Source: Pirellula sp. (GTDB lineage: Bacteria > Planctomycetota > Planctomycetia > Pirellulales > PNKZ01). Taken from it: a stretch of 64,000 nucleotides of DNA. The notes under the pieces are model-generated. The model was not told the DNA's origin and searched no databases. It was given only the letters and a program-made list of their open reading frames with translations. The DNA is taken from NCBI GenBank assembly GCA_013822735.1, contig PNKZ01000010.1:143012-207011 (forward strand), in the 5' to 3' direction. This document shows, piece after piece, positions 25,801-33,478 of the stretch; positions within the stretch are counted from its first letter, which is position 1, and every line of letters begins with the position of its first letter. The translations under genes were made by a program, and so were the position numbers.

Positions 25801-27451
25801 CGACGGCCGGCCCACGATCGAACTGGTGAAACACAACGAGGGTCGCCTTACGCTGAATGCTCGACTCGGCGGTGTTGCATTGGAGTTGAAGCCCGATGTG
25901 AAATCGATTCGATTGGTAGTCGATTATCGCGTGAATCTTCCGGTCGATACGTTCCCCGTCGATATCCCCGTCGCGCCTAGCCCGCCGGCGGTAAAGATCG
26001 ACGTCGTTCCCGGCTATGAAGCGGTGCAATTGCCGCTCGGCATCGCCGAAATGCCGACGGGTCTCGCCTGGCGCCCAGACGGCTCGCTCGTGCTCACGTC
26101 GCTCAAGGGGCGCATCATCGCGGCCCGCGACACCAACGGCGACGGACTCGAAGATCAACTTCAGACAGTGAGCGACGACCTCGCCGCGCCGTACGGCATT
26201 GCCGTCGCCGACGAAGACGGCAAAGAAGTTCTCGACGTCATTAACAAGTATGCCCTGCTCCGCCTCTTCGACGACGACGGTGACGGCTACTACGAGCGCA
26301 ATGTCGTCGCGGCGAGCGGTTGGGGACACACCGAAGACTATCACGATTGGGCCGTCGGCCTGCCACGCATTCCGAGCGACAAACTCGGCTCGGCGAAGCT
26401 CGGCTATTACGTAGGCCTGCCCTGCCAACAAGACGATCGCGTGCCGGCCAAAGCGGCCTTGCGCGGCCAAGGTCTCCGGCTTCTCGCCCGCACTCCGACG
26501 AAAGACGATCCTCGCCGTTTCACGGTCGAACCGTTCTGCGGCGGCTTGCGATTTCCGATGGGCCTGGCCGTTAACAAGGCCGGCGACCTCTTCGCGAGCG
26601 ACAACCAAGGGAACTACAACCCGTTCAACGAAATCAACCATCTCGTCGACGGCCGGCGGTACGGCTTCATCAACAAGCTCGAAGCCGAGCCCGGCTTCTC
26701 ACCTCCGGTGGAATCCCCCGCCGTCGAACTGCCGCATCCCTGGACCCGCAGCGTCAACGGCATTTGCTTTCTCGACACGCCGGAAAAAGTGCGCGCCGAG
26801 CGCAAGGCCGCCGGCAAGAGCGAAGAATTGTTCGGCCCCTTTGAAGGGCACATGCTCGGCTGTGAGTTTAATTACCGCTCGCTCTTCCGCATGGCCTTAG
26901 AAGACATTGACGGCGTCTATCAAGGCTCCGCGTTTCCGCTGAACGAGTTCCCGGCGGCAGGCCAGGCAACGTTCGAAGGCCCGACGGTCTGCGAAGTCGC
27001 GCCCGACGGCGACCTCTACATCGGCAACCTCCAGGACAGCGGCTGGGGAGGCGGTCGCAACACCGGTTCGCTCGTTCGAATGCGTCCGAGCGGCGAACTG
27101 CCGGCCGGCATGGCTGAGATTCGCGCCGAGCACGACGGGTTCACGATCGACTTTACGCAGCCTGTGAACCGTGAAGCGGCAGCCGATCGCAGCGTCTACA
27201 CCGTCGAAATGTTCCGCCGTATCTCCACCCCGCAATACGGCGGCAACGACGTTGATCGACAAGGCGTGAAAGTTTTGCAGGCCCGCGTTGCCGACGACGG
27301 CCGAAGCGTGCGGCTTACCGTCGACAAAATGAAGCCGGGCTTCGTCTACGAATTCCATCTAGCGAATCTCGCCCCGAAATCGGCGTCGGGCGAAGCAAAA
27401 TTCTTCCCTGCCGAAGGCTTCTACACGCTGAAACGGCTTGTGCGTAAGTAA
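22805..27451 (+). CDS. Secreted five-haem cytochrome c / PQQ-dehydrogenase-like protein
   Basis: 1548 residues from the ATG at 22805 with a signal peptide (LPLIAVVLLHSAAVFA). Residues about 35-160 form a PA14-like beta domain. Five haem-c sites follow: CSACH (197), CLACH (343), CTACH (482), CTACH (569) and CTSCH (695). The second half is a sorbosone/glucose-dehydrogenase-like propeller with DTNGDGLEDQ and DDDGDGYYE loops and an Ig-like C-terminus. It likely combines substrate oxidation with electron transfer outside the cytoplasm, together with the preceding haem protein. Two GC-rich interspersed repeats sit in frame between haem domains (about residues 233-248 and 412-457). The combination of PA14, five haems and a propeller is unusual. 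Confidence 0.85.
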   Translation: MPFVSLRGSRLPLIAVVLLHSAAVFAVDEEDEDEPKVSPGLVASFSSRDLAEPAAVRVDTEVQFVWGPQRPDLRVSSGPFVARWQGLLFTQATGDYRFHVYAGGGRVELRLKGQALLAVEAKEPAWHVTEPLRLGYAHSPLVLTFHKTGEDAVLKLDWSGPQFAVEPIPDRHLFHDPKQTPSAAFEEGRSLVRMLRCSACHTIPTERDHLPAPALTHLRGNLHPEWIVEHLVSLPSPLAGEGPGVRGEPTHSNAITLTRRMPHFAVTKEDAEAIAAYLLDASRSSPEVKLPKVQVDEPKKATAPAVTLDPRAAEEAKRVKAKSKARQDASVREGELLARSVGCLACHTIGTLGTASLFSGGDLTEIARKRPAEFFLRWLDNPAALNAQHRMPVFKLAKLERDDLTAYLSTLKGTADSTTTHQPRRASEGTSAVATSKDAPSPVSASPSHPLPQGARGEKKQETKADKSLVNRGRKLFTSQSCTACHRGPVELPPVDAAPALTAAHIAKLGDKLASACLGEPHAGKPRPGYRLDEARRNAIVAYLRAAVAPEKKESLVLDGRFVLQERNCTACHARGLGQGLAGEAPRITAAEPELLAVQPALLPPSLNGVGDKLTEAALDDALLLKRDPLRPWLRVRMPKFPLAGEELSALKGHLVDHDRIPDLPPPAEAATAGDDETAQRLAARRLVTADGFGCTSCHKIGSSEPVGITNIAAHGTDLTLLGDRIRKPWFDRWVRNPSRIIPRMEMPAIQLPVKGVMHDDVNLQLASVWKVLNEPGFTPPLPNPVRIVRSRNVPGLKERANILTDVFVVDGKTYDSAIVIGLPNRHNVLFDLETNRLVAWWTGDTALQRTKGKSWYWEAGGAMVFAANPASDQKQDIPESVGTGRFSELLLGRGKDRWFAPNPTGQNIAVLDSFESRTNGAAFSYRMNDASISQEFETLPPDERGQGFRRTVEIDAENLPEDMRRQLDGDVLAIALRLIPYYEPSLVADHHKFEIVHGDGRPTIELVKHNEGRLTLNARLGGVALELKPDVKSIRLVVDYRVNLPVDTFPVDIPVAPSPPAVKIDVVPGYEAVQLPLGIAEMPTGLAWRPDGSLVLTSLKGRIIAARDTNGDGLEDQLQTVSDDLAAPYGIAVADEDGKEVLDVINKYALLRLFDDDGDGYYERNVVAASGWGHTEDYHDWAVGLPRIPSDKLGSAKLGYYVGLPCQQDDRVPAKAALRGQGLRLLARTPTKDDPRRFTVEPFCGGLRFPMGLAVNKAGDLFASDNQGNYNPFNEINHLVDGRRYGFINKLEAEPGFSPPVESPAVELPHPWTRSVNGICFLDTPEKVRAERKAAGKSEELFGPFEGHMLGCEFNYRSLFRMALEDIDGVYQGSAFPLNEFPAAGQATFEGPTVCEVAPDGDLYIGNLQDSGWGGGRNTGSLVRMRPSGELPAGMAEIRAEHDGFTIDFTQPVNREAAADRSVYTVEMFRRISTPQYGGNDVDRQGVKVLQARVADDGRSVRLTVDKMKPGFVYEFHLANLAPKSASGEAKFFPAEGFYTLKRLVRK
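23502..23547. repeat. Interspersed GC-rich repeat inside the five-haem gene, copy 1
   Basis: CACTCCCCTCGCCCCTTGCG, GGAGAGGGGCC and GGGGGTGAGGGGTGA follow each other and are translated as SLPSPLAGEGPGVRGEP. The same core appears inverted at 24121-24178. Confidence 0.8.
24069..24092. repeat. 24-bp interspersed repeat, copy 1 (in coding sequence)
   Basis: AGCCCCGACGCGCAAGCGAG plus GGGA matches the inverse of 43003-43026 with one mismatch. Confidence 0.75.
24121..24178. repeat. Interspersed GC-rich repeat inside the five-haem gene, copy 2 (inverted)
   Basis: It contains CCCTCTCCCGCAAGGGGCGA then GGGGAG, the inverse of the core at 23502-23547, and an extra hairpin CTCGGCTTCGCCGAG. It is translated as SPSHPLPQGARGEKK without breaking the frame. 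Confidence 0.8.
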
Positions 27452-27483
27452 ATCTCGACTGCCACGCTGCTCCGACCTCTTTT

Positions 27484-27612
27484 CAGCAAGGGAGATATGG
27501 AGATGATGGGAGATACGGGAGATTAGAGAATTGAATGAACGGCTTCAGGCCCTTCCGTCTTTCTCACTTCTTATCTCCAATATCTCCTCCTATCCCCACA
27601 TCTCCCTTTCTT
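27484..27612. repeat. Gene-less inverted-repeat unit related to the GxxExxY unit
   Basis: The left end is CAGCAAGGGAGATATGGAGA. The right end, inverted, is GAAAGGGAGATGTGGGGATA. The two arms are about 40 bases with roughly 45 bases between. The ends match those at 16234-16745, but no ORF lies inside. Confidence 0.6.
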
Positions 27613-27635
27613 CCTCTCCGAAACGCTAGACGCCA

Positions 27636-28877
27636 ATGCCCGACCAGCCGCAGTTCTTGTTCATGACGTGTCAGGTCGGCGCTGAGCCGACGCTCAAGCT
27701 GGAGATGGCTCGGTTCCGTCCGAATTTTCGCTTCGCCTATTCGCGGCCCGGTTTTCTCACGTTCAAGCTCCCCGAGAAGCATCACCTCGCGGAGGATTTC
27801 GAGCTCCACTCGGTCTTTGCCCGCGCCTACGGCTTCTCCCTCGGCAAGGTCGCGGTCGACGAGGATCCGGCCGCGGCAGTGGCCGAGGTGTGGCACTTGG
27901 CCGGCGAACGACCATTCAAGGAGCTTCACGTTTGGCCCCGCGATCGCCTCGCGCCGGGCGAGCGAGGTTACGAAGTCGGGCAGACCGACGAGGCCCGCGC
28001 GGTGGAGATCATGCTGCGGGCGGCCGCCCCATCGAAATTCGCTTCGCTCAAGACCAAGCGACTTACACAACCGGGCGACCTCGTGCTCGACGTGGTCGTG
28101 ATCGACCCGAAGCTCTGGTGGGTCGGGTACCATCGGGCCGGCAGTCCCGCATCGCGCCGCGCCGGGGGACTTTACGACGATATCGAACTTCCCTACGAGG
28201 CGGTCTCCCGCGCCTACCTGAAGATGGAAGAAGCGCTCCGCTGGTCGAAGTTGCCGGTGCGCAAAGGAGATGAAGCGGCCGAGATCGGTTGCGCGCCCGG
28301 CGGATCGTGCCAAGCATTGCTGAAGCGCGGCCTGCTCGTGACCGGAATCGATCCGGCCGAAATGCATCCGGCGGTGCTCGACCATCCGAACTTTCGCCAC
28401 CTGCAGATGCGCGGCGGCGACGTGAAAAAGCGAGAGTTCCGCGATGTTCGCTGGCTGATGACCGACATGAACGTGACGCCGACCTACACGCTGGACACGG
28501 TCGAGGGAATCGTCACGCATCGCGAAGTGAATATCGAAGGGCTGCTGCTGACGCTCAAGCTCCTTTCTTGGGACTATGCCGAGAATATTCCGGAGTTCGT
28601 CGCGCGCGTGCAAAGCTGGGGCTTCGGCCATGTGCAATGCACGCAGCTGCAACACAATCGACGGGAATTCTGCTTGGCCGCCGTGCGCGGCGACGGCGTG
28701 CCGACGGTTGCACCGTTGCAAGAGCGGGCCGAAGAGAAACTGAAGCGGCTCGTGAAACGGAAGACCGCGCCGAAGCCGACGGCCGGTGAGAAGGGCGGCA
28801 AAGCGAAGAAGCAGACGGCGGGCGTAAAGCCCGCCGCTCGCCCGAAGCGGAATGTGCGCAAGCCGCGGAGCGAATGA
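27636..28877 (+). CDS. RlmM-like 2'-O-ribose methyltransferase (FtsJ fold)
   Basis: 413 residues. The N-terminal 150 residues are THUMP-like. A Rossmann methyltransferase domain follows with SAM loop EIGCAPGGSCQALL (about 214-227). FtsJ-type catalytic K-D-K-E residues can be placed: Lys in AYLKMEEAL, Asp in LMTDMNVTP, Lys in LLTLKLLSW and Glu in NRREFCLAA. This matches the RlmM class that methylates 23S rRNA. The C-terminal 50 residues are basic and low-complexity (KRKTAPKPTAGEKGGKAKK) and contain a hairpin-forming repeat. It is predicted to be a cytoplasmic RNA modifier; the target nucleotide is not known here. Confidence 0.82.
   Translation: MPDQPQFLFMTCQVGAEPTLKLEMARFRPNFRFAYSRPGFLTFKLPEKHHLAEDFELHSVFARAYGFSLGKVAVDEDPAAAVAEVWHLAGERPFKELHVWPRDRLAPGERGYEVGQTDEARAVEIMLRAAAPSKFASLKTKRLTQPGDLVLDVVVIDPKLWWVGYHRAGSPASRRAGGLYDDIELPYEAVSRAYLKMEEALRWSKLPVRKGDEAAEIGCAPGGSCQALLKRGLLVTGIDPAEMHPAVLDHPNFRHLQMRGGDVKKREFRDVRWLMTDMNVTPTYTLDTVEGIVTHREVNIEGLLLTLKLLSWDYAENIPEFVARVQSWGFGHVQCTQLQHNRREFCLAAVRGDGVPTVAPLQERAEEKLKRLVKRKTAPKPTAGEKGGKAKKQTAGVKPAARPKRNVRKPRSE
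28816..28836. repeat. CGGCGGGC-N5-GCCCGCCG hairpin in the methyltransferase tail
   Basis: A perfect 8-bp palindromic hairpin within coding DNA (translated TAGVKPA). The same stem forms the terminator at 54708-54740. Confidence 0.6.
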
Positions 28878-28886
28878 AACGGTCGA

Positions 28887-29882
28887 CTAAACCATTTCTT
28901 CCACTTCTTCGCCGGCGCTGACCGTGATCTCGCCGCCGTCTTCCAACCTGCGTACGATATCGACGACCTGCTGCTGCATCTGCTCGACGGCCGAGCGTTT
29001 GACCGGGCCGAGGTAATCCATTTCTTCCTTGAGCATTTCCGCGGCTCGGGTCGACATATTGCCGAGCACCTTTTGGCGTAGCTCGTCGCTCGCGGTTTTG
29101 AGGGCCAGGGCCCACTGCGAATTCTCGACGTTCTTGAGCACCGTCTGGATGTCCTTGACGGCGAACTTGGCGATGTCTTCAAACACGAACATCCGCCGGC
29201 GAATTTCTTCGACGAGATCGGGATCTTCTTGAGCCAAGTTTTCGAGCAGGGCGCGCTCCGTCGCGCGATCGGCGACGTTGAGAATCTCGGCGACCGACTC
29301 GACGCCGCCGGCCGTTTCGAACGATTGACTGGTGATGCTCGACATCCGATGTTCGAGTCCCTTTTCCACTTCCTGAATGATTTCGGGACTCGTTTGACCC
29401 ATGCGCGCTATGCGGCGTACGACCGCCAGTTGACGATCGCTGGGCAAACCGGCGATCACCTGCGCCGACTTCTGCGGGGCTAAGTGCGAGAGGATCAACG
29501 CGATCGTCTGCGGATGCTCGTCCATGATGAACGTGAGCAGGTGCGTGGCGTCGATCTTCTGTAAGAAGGCGAACGGCAACGCTTCGATCTGCTGACGCAC
29601 GTTCTCGAGCGTGCTGTTGGCGTTCTTGCCGAGCGCCTTTTCGACGAGACTTTTCGCCAGGTCGAGGCCGCCGGTGCTGCTGCCGTAGGAATTGGGATTC
29701 ACGTCGGCGAACTCGCGAATCATGTTCGCTTGTTCTTCGCCGGCAATGTGGCCCAGCCGGGCGATCTCAATCGAAACGAGCTCCACCTGTTTGGGATGGA
29801 GCTTCGAGAGGAGATGGGCAGCTTCTTCTTCGGGCAGGCTGGCCAACAGTACGGCGGCCTTGCGAATTTCTGCGGTTGCCAC
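28887..29882 (-). CDS. fliG: Flagellar motor switch protein FliG
   Basis: 331 residues, the usual family length, starting at a GTG behind GGGAGCGAG. The N-terminal domain (AVLLASLPEEEAAHLLSKL), the middle-domain DEHPQTIALILSHL and the C-terminal torque domain (FVFEDIAKFAVKDIQTVLKNV, then DELRQKVLGNMSTRAAEMLKE) are all intact. FliG couples the MS ring to the stator and reverses rotation. It is not embedded in a flagellar operon. A CheX-like gene lies just upstream in the same direction, which supports a motility context. Confidence 0.95.
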   Translation of the reverse strand: MATAEIRKAAVLLASLPEEEAAHLLSKLHPKQVELVSIEIARLGHIAGEEQANMIREFADVNPNSYGSSTGGLDLAKSLVEKALGKNANSTLENVRQQIEALPFAFLQKIDATHLLTFIMDEHPQTIALILSHLAPQKSAQVIAGLPSDRQLAVVRRIARMGQTSPEIIQEVEKGLEHRMSSITSQSFETAGGVESVAEILNVADRATERALLENLAQEDPDLVEEIRRRMFVFEDIAKFAVKDIQTVLKNVENSQWALALKTASDELRQKVLGNMSTRAAEMLKEEMDYLGPVKRSAVEQMQQQVVDIVRRLEDGGEITVSAGEEVEEMV

Positions 29883-30108
29883 GGCGACTCGCTCCCTGAG
29901 TTTTCCCGACTACCCGACGCCGGCAGCTGCGCAACTTTCGGCGCAACTCTTATCCACGGCTCCCAGCCGTTGCGACCGTTAAAGTCACCGTCGTCTCGCG
30001 CATGATCGGACGCCGGACCGGCGCAGCATGAATAAATCGCCGCAGAATTGCGGAGACGTGTCGCCGGCATTGCCGCCGGCAGCGACGGCAACCTGACAAA
30101 TCGACTTC

Positions 30109-30585
30109 TTAGACCAGCACCGCAGCCGGAACTTCCGAAAGCCCGACCTCGACCGTGAGCGGTCCCCAATCGGAATCGAACGGAATGACGATCGGCGTGA
30201 CGTTCGACGGGAAGCGAACTTCGTGACCGAGTCCGGTGATGACGTTCGGCAGACTGATGGAAAGCTGCAAGTGTTCGAGTTGTGCCTTAGCACCCCCGGC
30301 GACCATATTCGTGAGTTCGCCGACGGCGTCGATGACGTCGCTGTTGATCTCCGTCATTTCCGTAAGCAACATCGTCCCTGCGGCCTGCAGCGCCACATTG
30401 CTCGAGAAGCTGAGGACCACGGTTCCGACGGCGCTACCCGAGAGGCCGATCACGCCGCTGATATCGTATTGCGGTTTCGTGTTCGCTTTGAGCGCCGGCA
30501 CACCGCGACGAATTTCACAGCCCAACACTGTTTGAAAGGCGTTCACGGCGGAGGTGATGAACGGATTAATGTATTCGGCCTTCAT
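30109..30585 (-). CDS. CheX-like chemotaxis phosphatase domain protein
   Basis: 158 residues from the ATG at 30585 (ribosome site GAGAGGA). The segment DAVGELTNMVAGGAK holds the E90-x-x-N93 pair that CheX/CheC-type phosphatases use to dephosphorylate CheY-P. The rest is the expected alpha/beta fold with GVIGLSGSAVGTVVLSF. It is transcribed ahead of fliG with 226 bases between them. Its substrate could be a CheY or the receiver-only regulator at 1411, but that is speculative. Confidence 0.82.
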   Translation of the reverse strand: MKAEYINPFITSAVNAFQTVLGCEIRRGVPALKANTKPQYDISGVIGLSGSAVGTVVLSFSSNVALQAAGTMLLTEMTEINSDVIDAVGELTNMVAGGAKAQLEHLQLSISLPNVITGLGHEVRFPSNVTPIVIPFDSDWGPLTVEVGLSEVPAAVLV

Positions 30586-30968
30586 GCAATCCTCTCGGCT
30601 ACCGCGATTCGTTCGTAAGATGGACCAACGCATTCGTCGCAGCGCAGGCATCCGATCGCGATCCGATCAGTCGGCGCAGAGTCGACCGCAAACCTACATC
30701 ACGGTCAGTGAGCGTCAAAAGCTCATGCAGCAATCCACAGCGTACGGCTTGCCGCAGCCGTGCGGCGAACGATCGATCGCGACGATGGTAGCGGTCGTAC
30801 GGCACGACGTAAGCGAGCGTTGCAAAATCTCCCCGAGAATCTACGAGACTTTTAAGAATTTCGGGCGTGCGCCTCAGTGAAAGCTAGAGTTGACGCGGAC
30901 GATGCCATGTCACGCTCCGACGGAGGGTTCCGGGCACTCGTCGCAACTTCCCTTTCAGGTTCACTTCC
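30586..30968. other. Divergent intergenic region between the CheX-like and PilZ genes
   Basis: 383 bases. A 108-residue ORF overlaps the CheX start and part of this space but has no recognisable family or ribosome site. TTGACG at 30893 could be a -35 box for the PilZ gene, but no good -10 box follows. Confidence 0.4.
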
Positions 30969-32039
30969 ATGTTCTCCGAACGTCGCAAAAACTTTCGTTC
31001 GCCGGTCGTCGGCACGCGTGAAGCGAAGATTATCTTCGGCAAAACGCATTTGGCGGTGCGTCTCATTGACGAATCTGCCGGCGGTCTGAAGGTCACTTCC
31101 GAGGCGATGCCCGCATTCACGGAAGGCGCGCACGTGGAGTTGGAGACCGACGACGGCGACCTGTATCGCATGGAAGTCATTCATATCGAACAACGGGGCC
31201 TCGTCGCCCAAATTGGTCTGCGCCGTCTGCAAATCTTGACGCACCACGGCAAGAACGTCGATGCCTCGCCGAAGCGGGAACCTCGCAAAGGTCTGCGCGT
31301 CGCGCTGTTCGTCGGCATCGGCTTGCTCGTCGGCATGGGAGCACAAGCAGAACCGATTCGGCGGCAACTGGTAAAAGTGCCGGGCTTCTCCAAGGTTTTC
31401 AGCGTACCGGACGAAAAGGGAGGCCCCGTCGGCCCGAAGATCAGCGCCGGCCTGCGAGATCGCCTTCGCCACAGTTTCGACATCGACTTGTTCAGCGAGC
31501 CGGAAATGTCGGTGCTGCTGCGATTGCGCCCGGAACAGCAGAGTAAGATCACCAGCGTGATCCAAGCGAAGAACGCGGTTTTGAAGCCGAGCGTGCCGAA
31601 GTCGCAACAAGCGGCCATTCTCTATATCACGCAAATGGCGATGCTCGGCGTGCTCGACACCGAACAAAAATATCGTCTCGAGTCGTTGATGGAACACACC
31701 ATCGGAGCGACGGACTTGCTGCAAAAGCTCGTCATGCAATATTGGCCGACGGCCGATGCCGAGGAGCTTTATCGCCGCCTGGGCGCGCCGGCCCTGGCGC
31801 TGCCGCAAATGGCCGAACATCTCAAGATGGACGAGAAGCAACTACGAGCCATTCGCACGATTATCGACGAAGCGCTCGACAAGTCCGAGCACCTCTATCG
31901 CCAAGGGAAGTCGGAAAACGCCGACAACCAACTGCTGATCGAAGCGTTCGGCTATCTCGACGACGCACAGCAAAAGTGTTTGGCCGTGCTCAATCCCGAC
32001 CAACGCGCGATCGTCGAAAACCTGAGCGAGAAGAAGTAA
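30969..32039 (+). CDS. PilZ-domain membrane protein
   Basis: 356 residues. The N-terminal PilZ domain has both cyclic-di-GMP signature motifs: R6-x-x-x-R10 in ERRKNFRSP, and D34-x-S-x-x-G in DESAGGL. One membrane helix follows (LRVALFVGIGLLVGMGAQA, about 109-127). The C-terminal 220 residues are helical, rich in Gln, Leu and Glu, and of no family I know. It probably senses c-di-GMP at the membrane. Its position behind the CheX-like and fliG genes on the other strand suggests motility or surface control. Confidence 0.8.
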   Translation: MFSERRKNFRSPVVGTREAKIIFGKTHLAVRLIDESAGGLKVTSEAMPAFTEGAHVELETDDGDLYRMEVIHIEQRGLVAQIGLRRLQILTHHGKNVDASPKREPRKGLRVALFVGIGLLVGMGAQAEPIRRQLVKVPGFSKVFSVPDEKGGPVGPKISAGLRDRLRHSFDIDLFSEPEMSVLLRLRPEQQSKITSVIQAKNAVLKPSVPKSQQAAILYITQMAMLGVLDTEQKYRLESLMEHTIGATDLLQKLVMQYWPTADAEELYRRLGAPALALPQMAEHLKMDEKQLRAIRTIIDEALDKSEHLYRQGKSENADNQLLIEAFGYLDDAQQKCLAVLNPDQRAIVENLSEKK

Positions 32040-32060
32040 GCGAAGGCCTGACCCGAGGCG

Positions 32061-32552
32061 TTAGAGCACCCGTTCGTAGACGCCTTCTTGTCCTTCGCAC
32101 TCGTCGACAATGACGCGCAGCCGCCGGGGTCGATAGCCCGACAACTCGGCAAGACGCTCGAGCAACGTGTCGGCAATGTGCTTCGCGAGCAGCTCCGCCG
32201 TGGTTTGCACGAGCGGCAGCAGCACGCAATCTTGCCTGGGAAAGACCCACCGGCGTTCTTCGAAGCGGACCACGACCTCGCGTTCGTCCGCCTCGACGCG
32301 AATCTGCGGATGTCGCGTCGGCAACAGCATGTGATGGTCGAGCTCCAGCACGATCTTCTTCAACGTATCGCGCAACGCGATAAAGTCGACGACGTATTCA
32401 TTCTCATCCAACGGGCCGAACACCTCGACGGCGGTTCGATAGTTGTGGCCGTGCAAACGTTCACAGATATTGCCGGCGAACGTGATGAAGTGGGCCGCCG
32501 AAAAGACGAGTTCCGTCTTCCGCAGCCGAACCGAATACGACTCTTGCGACAT
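32061..32552 (-). CDS. 6-carboxytetrahydropterin synthase / 6-pyruvoyl-tetrahydropterin synthase-like protein
   Basis: 163 residues. The zinc ligands are H21 in FSAAHF and H34, H36 in ERLHGHNY, and the Cys four residues before (NIC) is in place of the catalytic Cys. LDHHMLL provides the catalytic Asp/His pair and VDECEG the acidic end. The family converts dihydroneopterin triphosphate; QueD makes the preQ0 precursor, PTPS a pterin. Its start lies 36 bases behind a CitG-like gene in the same direction. This, with Ftr elsewhere in the window, makes a pterin role (methanopterin) as likely as queuosine. Confidence 0.85.
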   Translation of the reverse strand: MSQESYSVRLRKTELVFSAAHFITFAGNICERLHGHNYRTAVEVFGPLDENEYVVDFIALRDTLKKIVLELDHHMLLPTRHPQIRVEADEREVVVRFEERRWVFPRQDCVLLPLVQTTAELLAKHIADTLLERLAELSGYRPRRLRVIVDECEGQEGVYERVL

Positions 32553-32588
32553 GATTGACCGCTCCTGCGATTGCCTAACCCGGCACCA

Positions 32589-33470
32589 TTATAGCCGAAT
32601 CGGCCGTGGAACTCGGTCGGCCAAGAGCAAGACAAACAATGCGGCTGCGAGCAAATCAGCCGTCGTACCGGGATTGCGACGATGGCCGTCGCTGCGAAGC
32701 CAGAAATCGAAATCGGCCAACGCTTCGTGAAAGGTTTCCTCGCCGAGTTCGGCGGCCTGGAGAACTTGCTCGGCCCCTTCGGCGACTTGCTGCGCCATGT
32801 CGGCGCCGCACTTCCGGGCGATGAGCGTGTCGGGGAGTTGCCGTAGTACGTGAAGTTGCGTGCGGATGACGGCATCCGATAGGCCGCGACCGGCGGCCAG
32901 CTCTTGTTCCAAACGCGGCACAATAAAGTCGAACAAGTCGGTAAAGCCGTTCGCATACTGGCGGGCGACCGCGTCGCGATCGGCGGCCAATCGCATGGCG
33001 TACAGCAGGTCGGCCGGCGGAGCTTCCGCGACATCGGCCTCGGCAACGCGTCCCATCCCGCCGGGATTCGCCAGAGCAATCGCGGCGTAGACCTGCGCGG
33101 CATCTTCAGCATTCAAACCCGCCAGAGTGTTGCGAAGCCCTTGGCGCAACGCATCGGGCGAACGTCCGACGGCGGACGCAGCTGCGAGAGGTGCGAAGAG
33201 CAGCACGATCCCCAAGTTGACGTTGGTCGCCGCAAATTGTCGCGTCGCGGTCACGGCGTCATACACCGTTTGCCCGATGGGCGTGCCTGCGGCGGCCCGT
33301 TGAATGGCGGGTCCGACGGCGACGGCGGCCGTGGCGAAATCGGCGAAGGTGAGGTCGGCGAAATCTGCACCCCGATGCACGTTGCCCGGCTTCGGCACAA
33401 TCACTTCGAGCAAGCAAGCGAGCGTCGCGCATTGGCCGACGTTGAGCGGCGAGCTTCCATCGAGAGCCAT
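32589..33470 (-). CDS. Triphosphoribosyl-dephospho-CoA synthase-like protein (CitG family)
   Basis: 293 residues from the ATG at 33470 (GGGGAG 11 bases before it). A GTG at 33482 overlaps the preceding stop codon and is an alternative. Family motifs are VPKPGNVHRGADFADLTFADF (the 20-residue core), TNVNLGIVLLFAPLA and NPGGMGR near residue 155. CitG makes the prosthetic group of citrate lyase from ATP and dephospho-CoA, but no citrate lyase genes are present. CitG-like genes also occur near methanopterin-linked C1 genes in some bacteria (from memory), which suits the PTPS-like neighbour. Confidence 0.8.
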   Translation of the reverse strand: MALDGSSPLNVGQCATLACLLEVIVPKPGNVHRGADFADLTFADFATAAVAVGPAIQRAAAGTPIGQTVYDAVTATRQFAATNVNLGIVLLFAPLAAASAVGRSPDALRQGLRNTLAGLNAEDAAQVYAAIALANPGGMGRVAEADVAEAPPADLLYAMRLAADRDAVARQYANGFTDLFDFIVPRLEQELAAGRGLSDAVIRTQLHVLRQLPDTLIARKCGADMAQQVAEGAEQVLQAAELGEETFHEALADFDFWLRSDGHRRNPGTTADLLAAALFVLLLADRVPRPIRL

Positions 33471-33478
33471 GGCAGTAC

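Noticed and set aside
25706..26641. 311-residue ORF opposite the five-haem gene
   Set aside because: Antisense shadow. The plus strand frame carries the propeller motifs.
30554..30880. 108-residue ORF between the CheX-like and PilZ genes
   Set aside because: It overlaps the start of the CheX-like gene, has no ribosome site, and its composition looks random.
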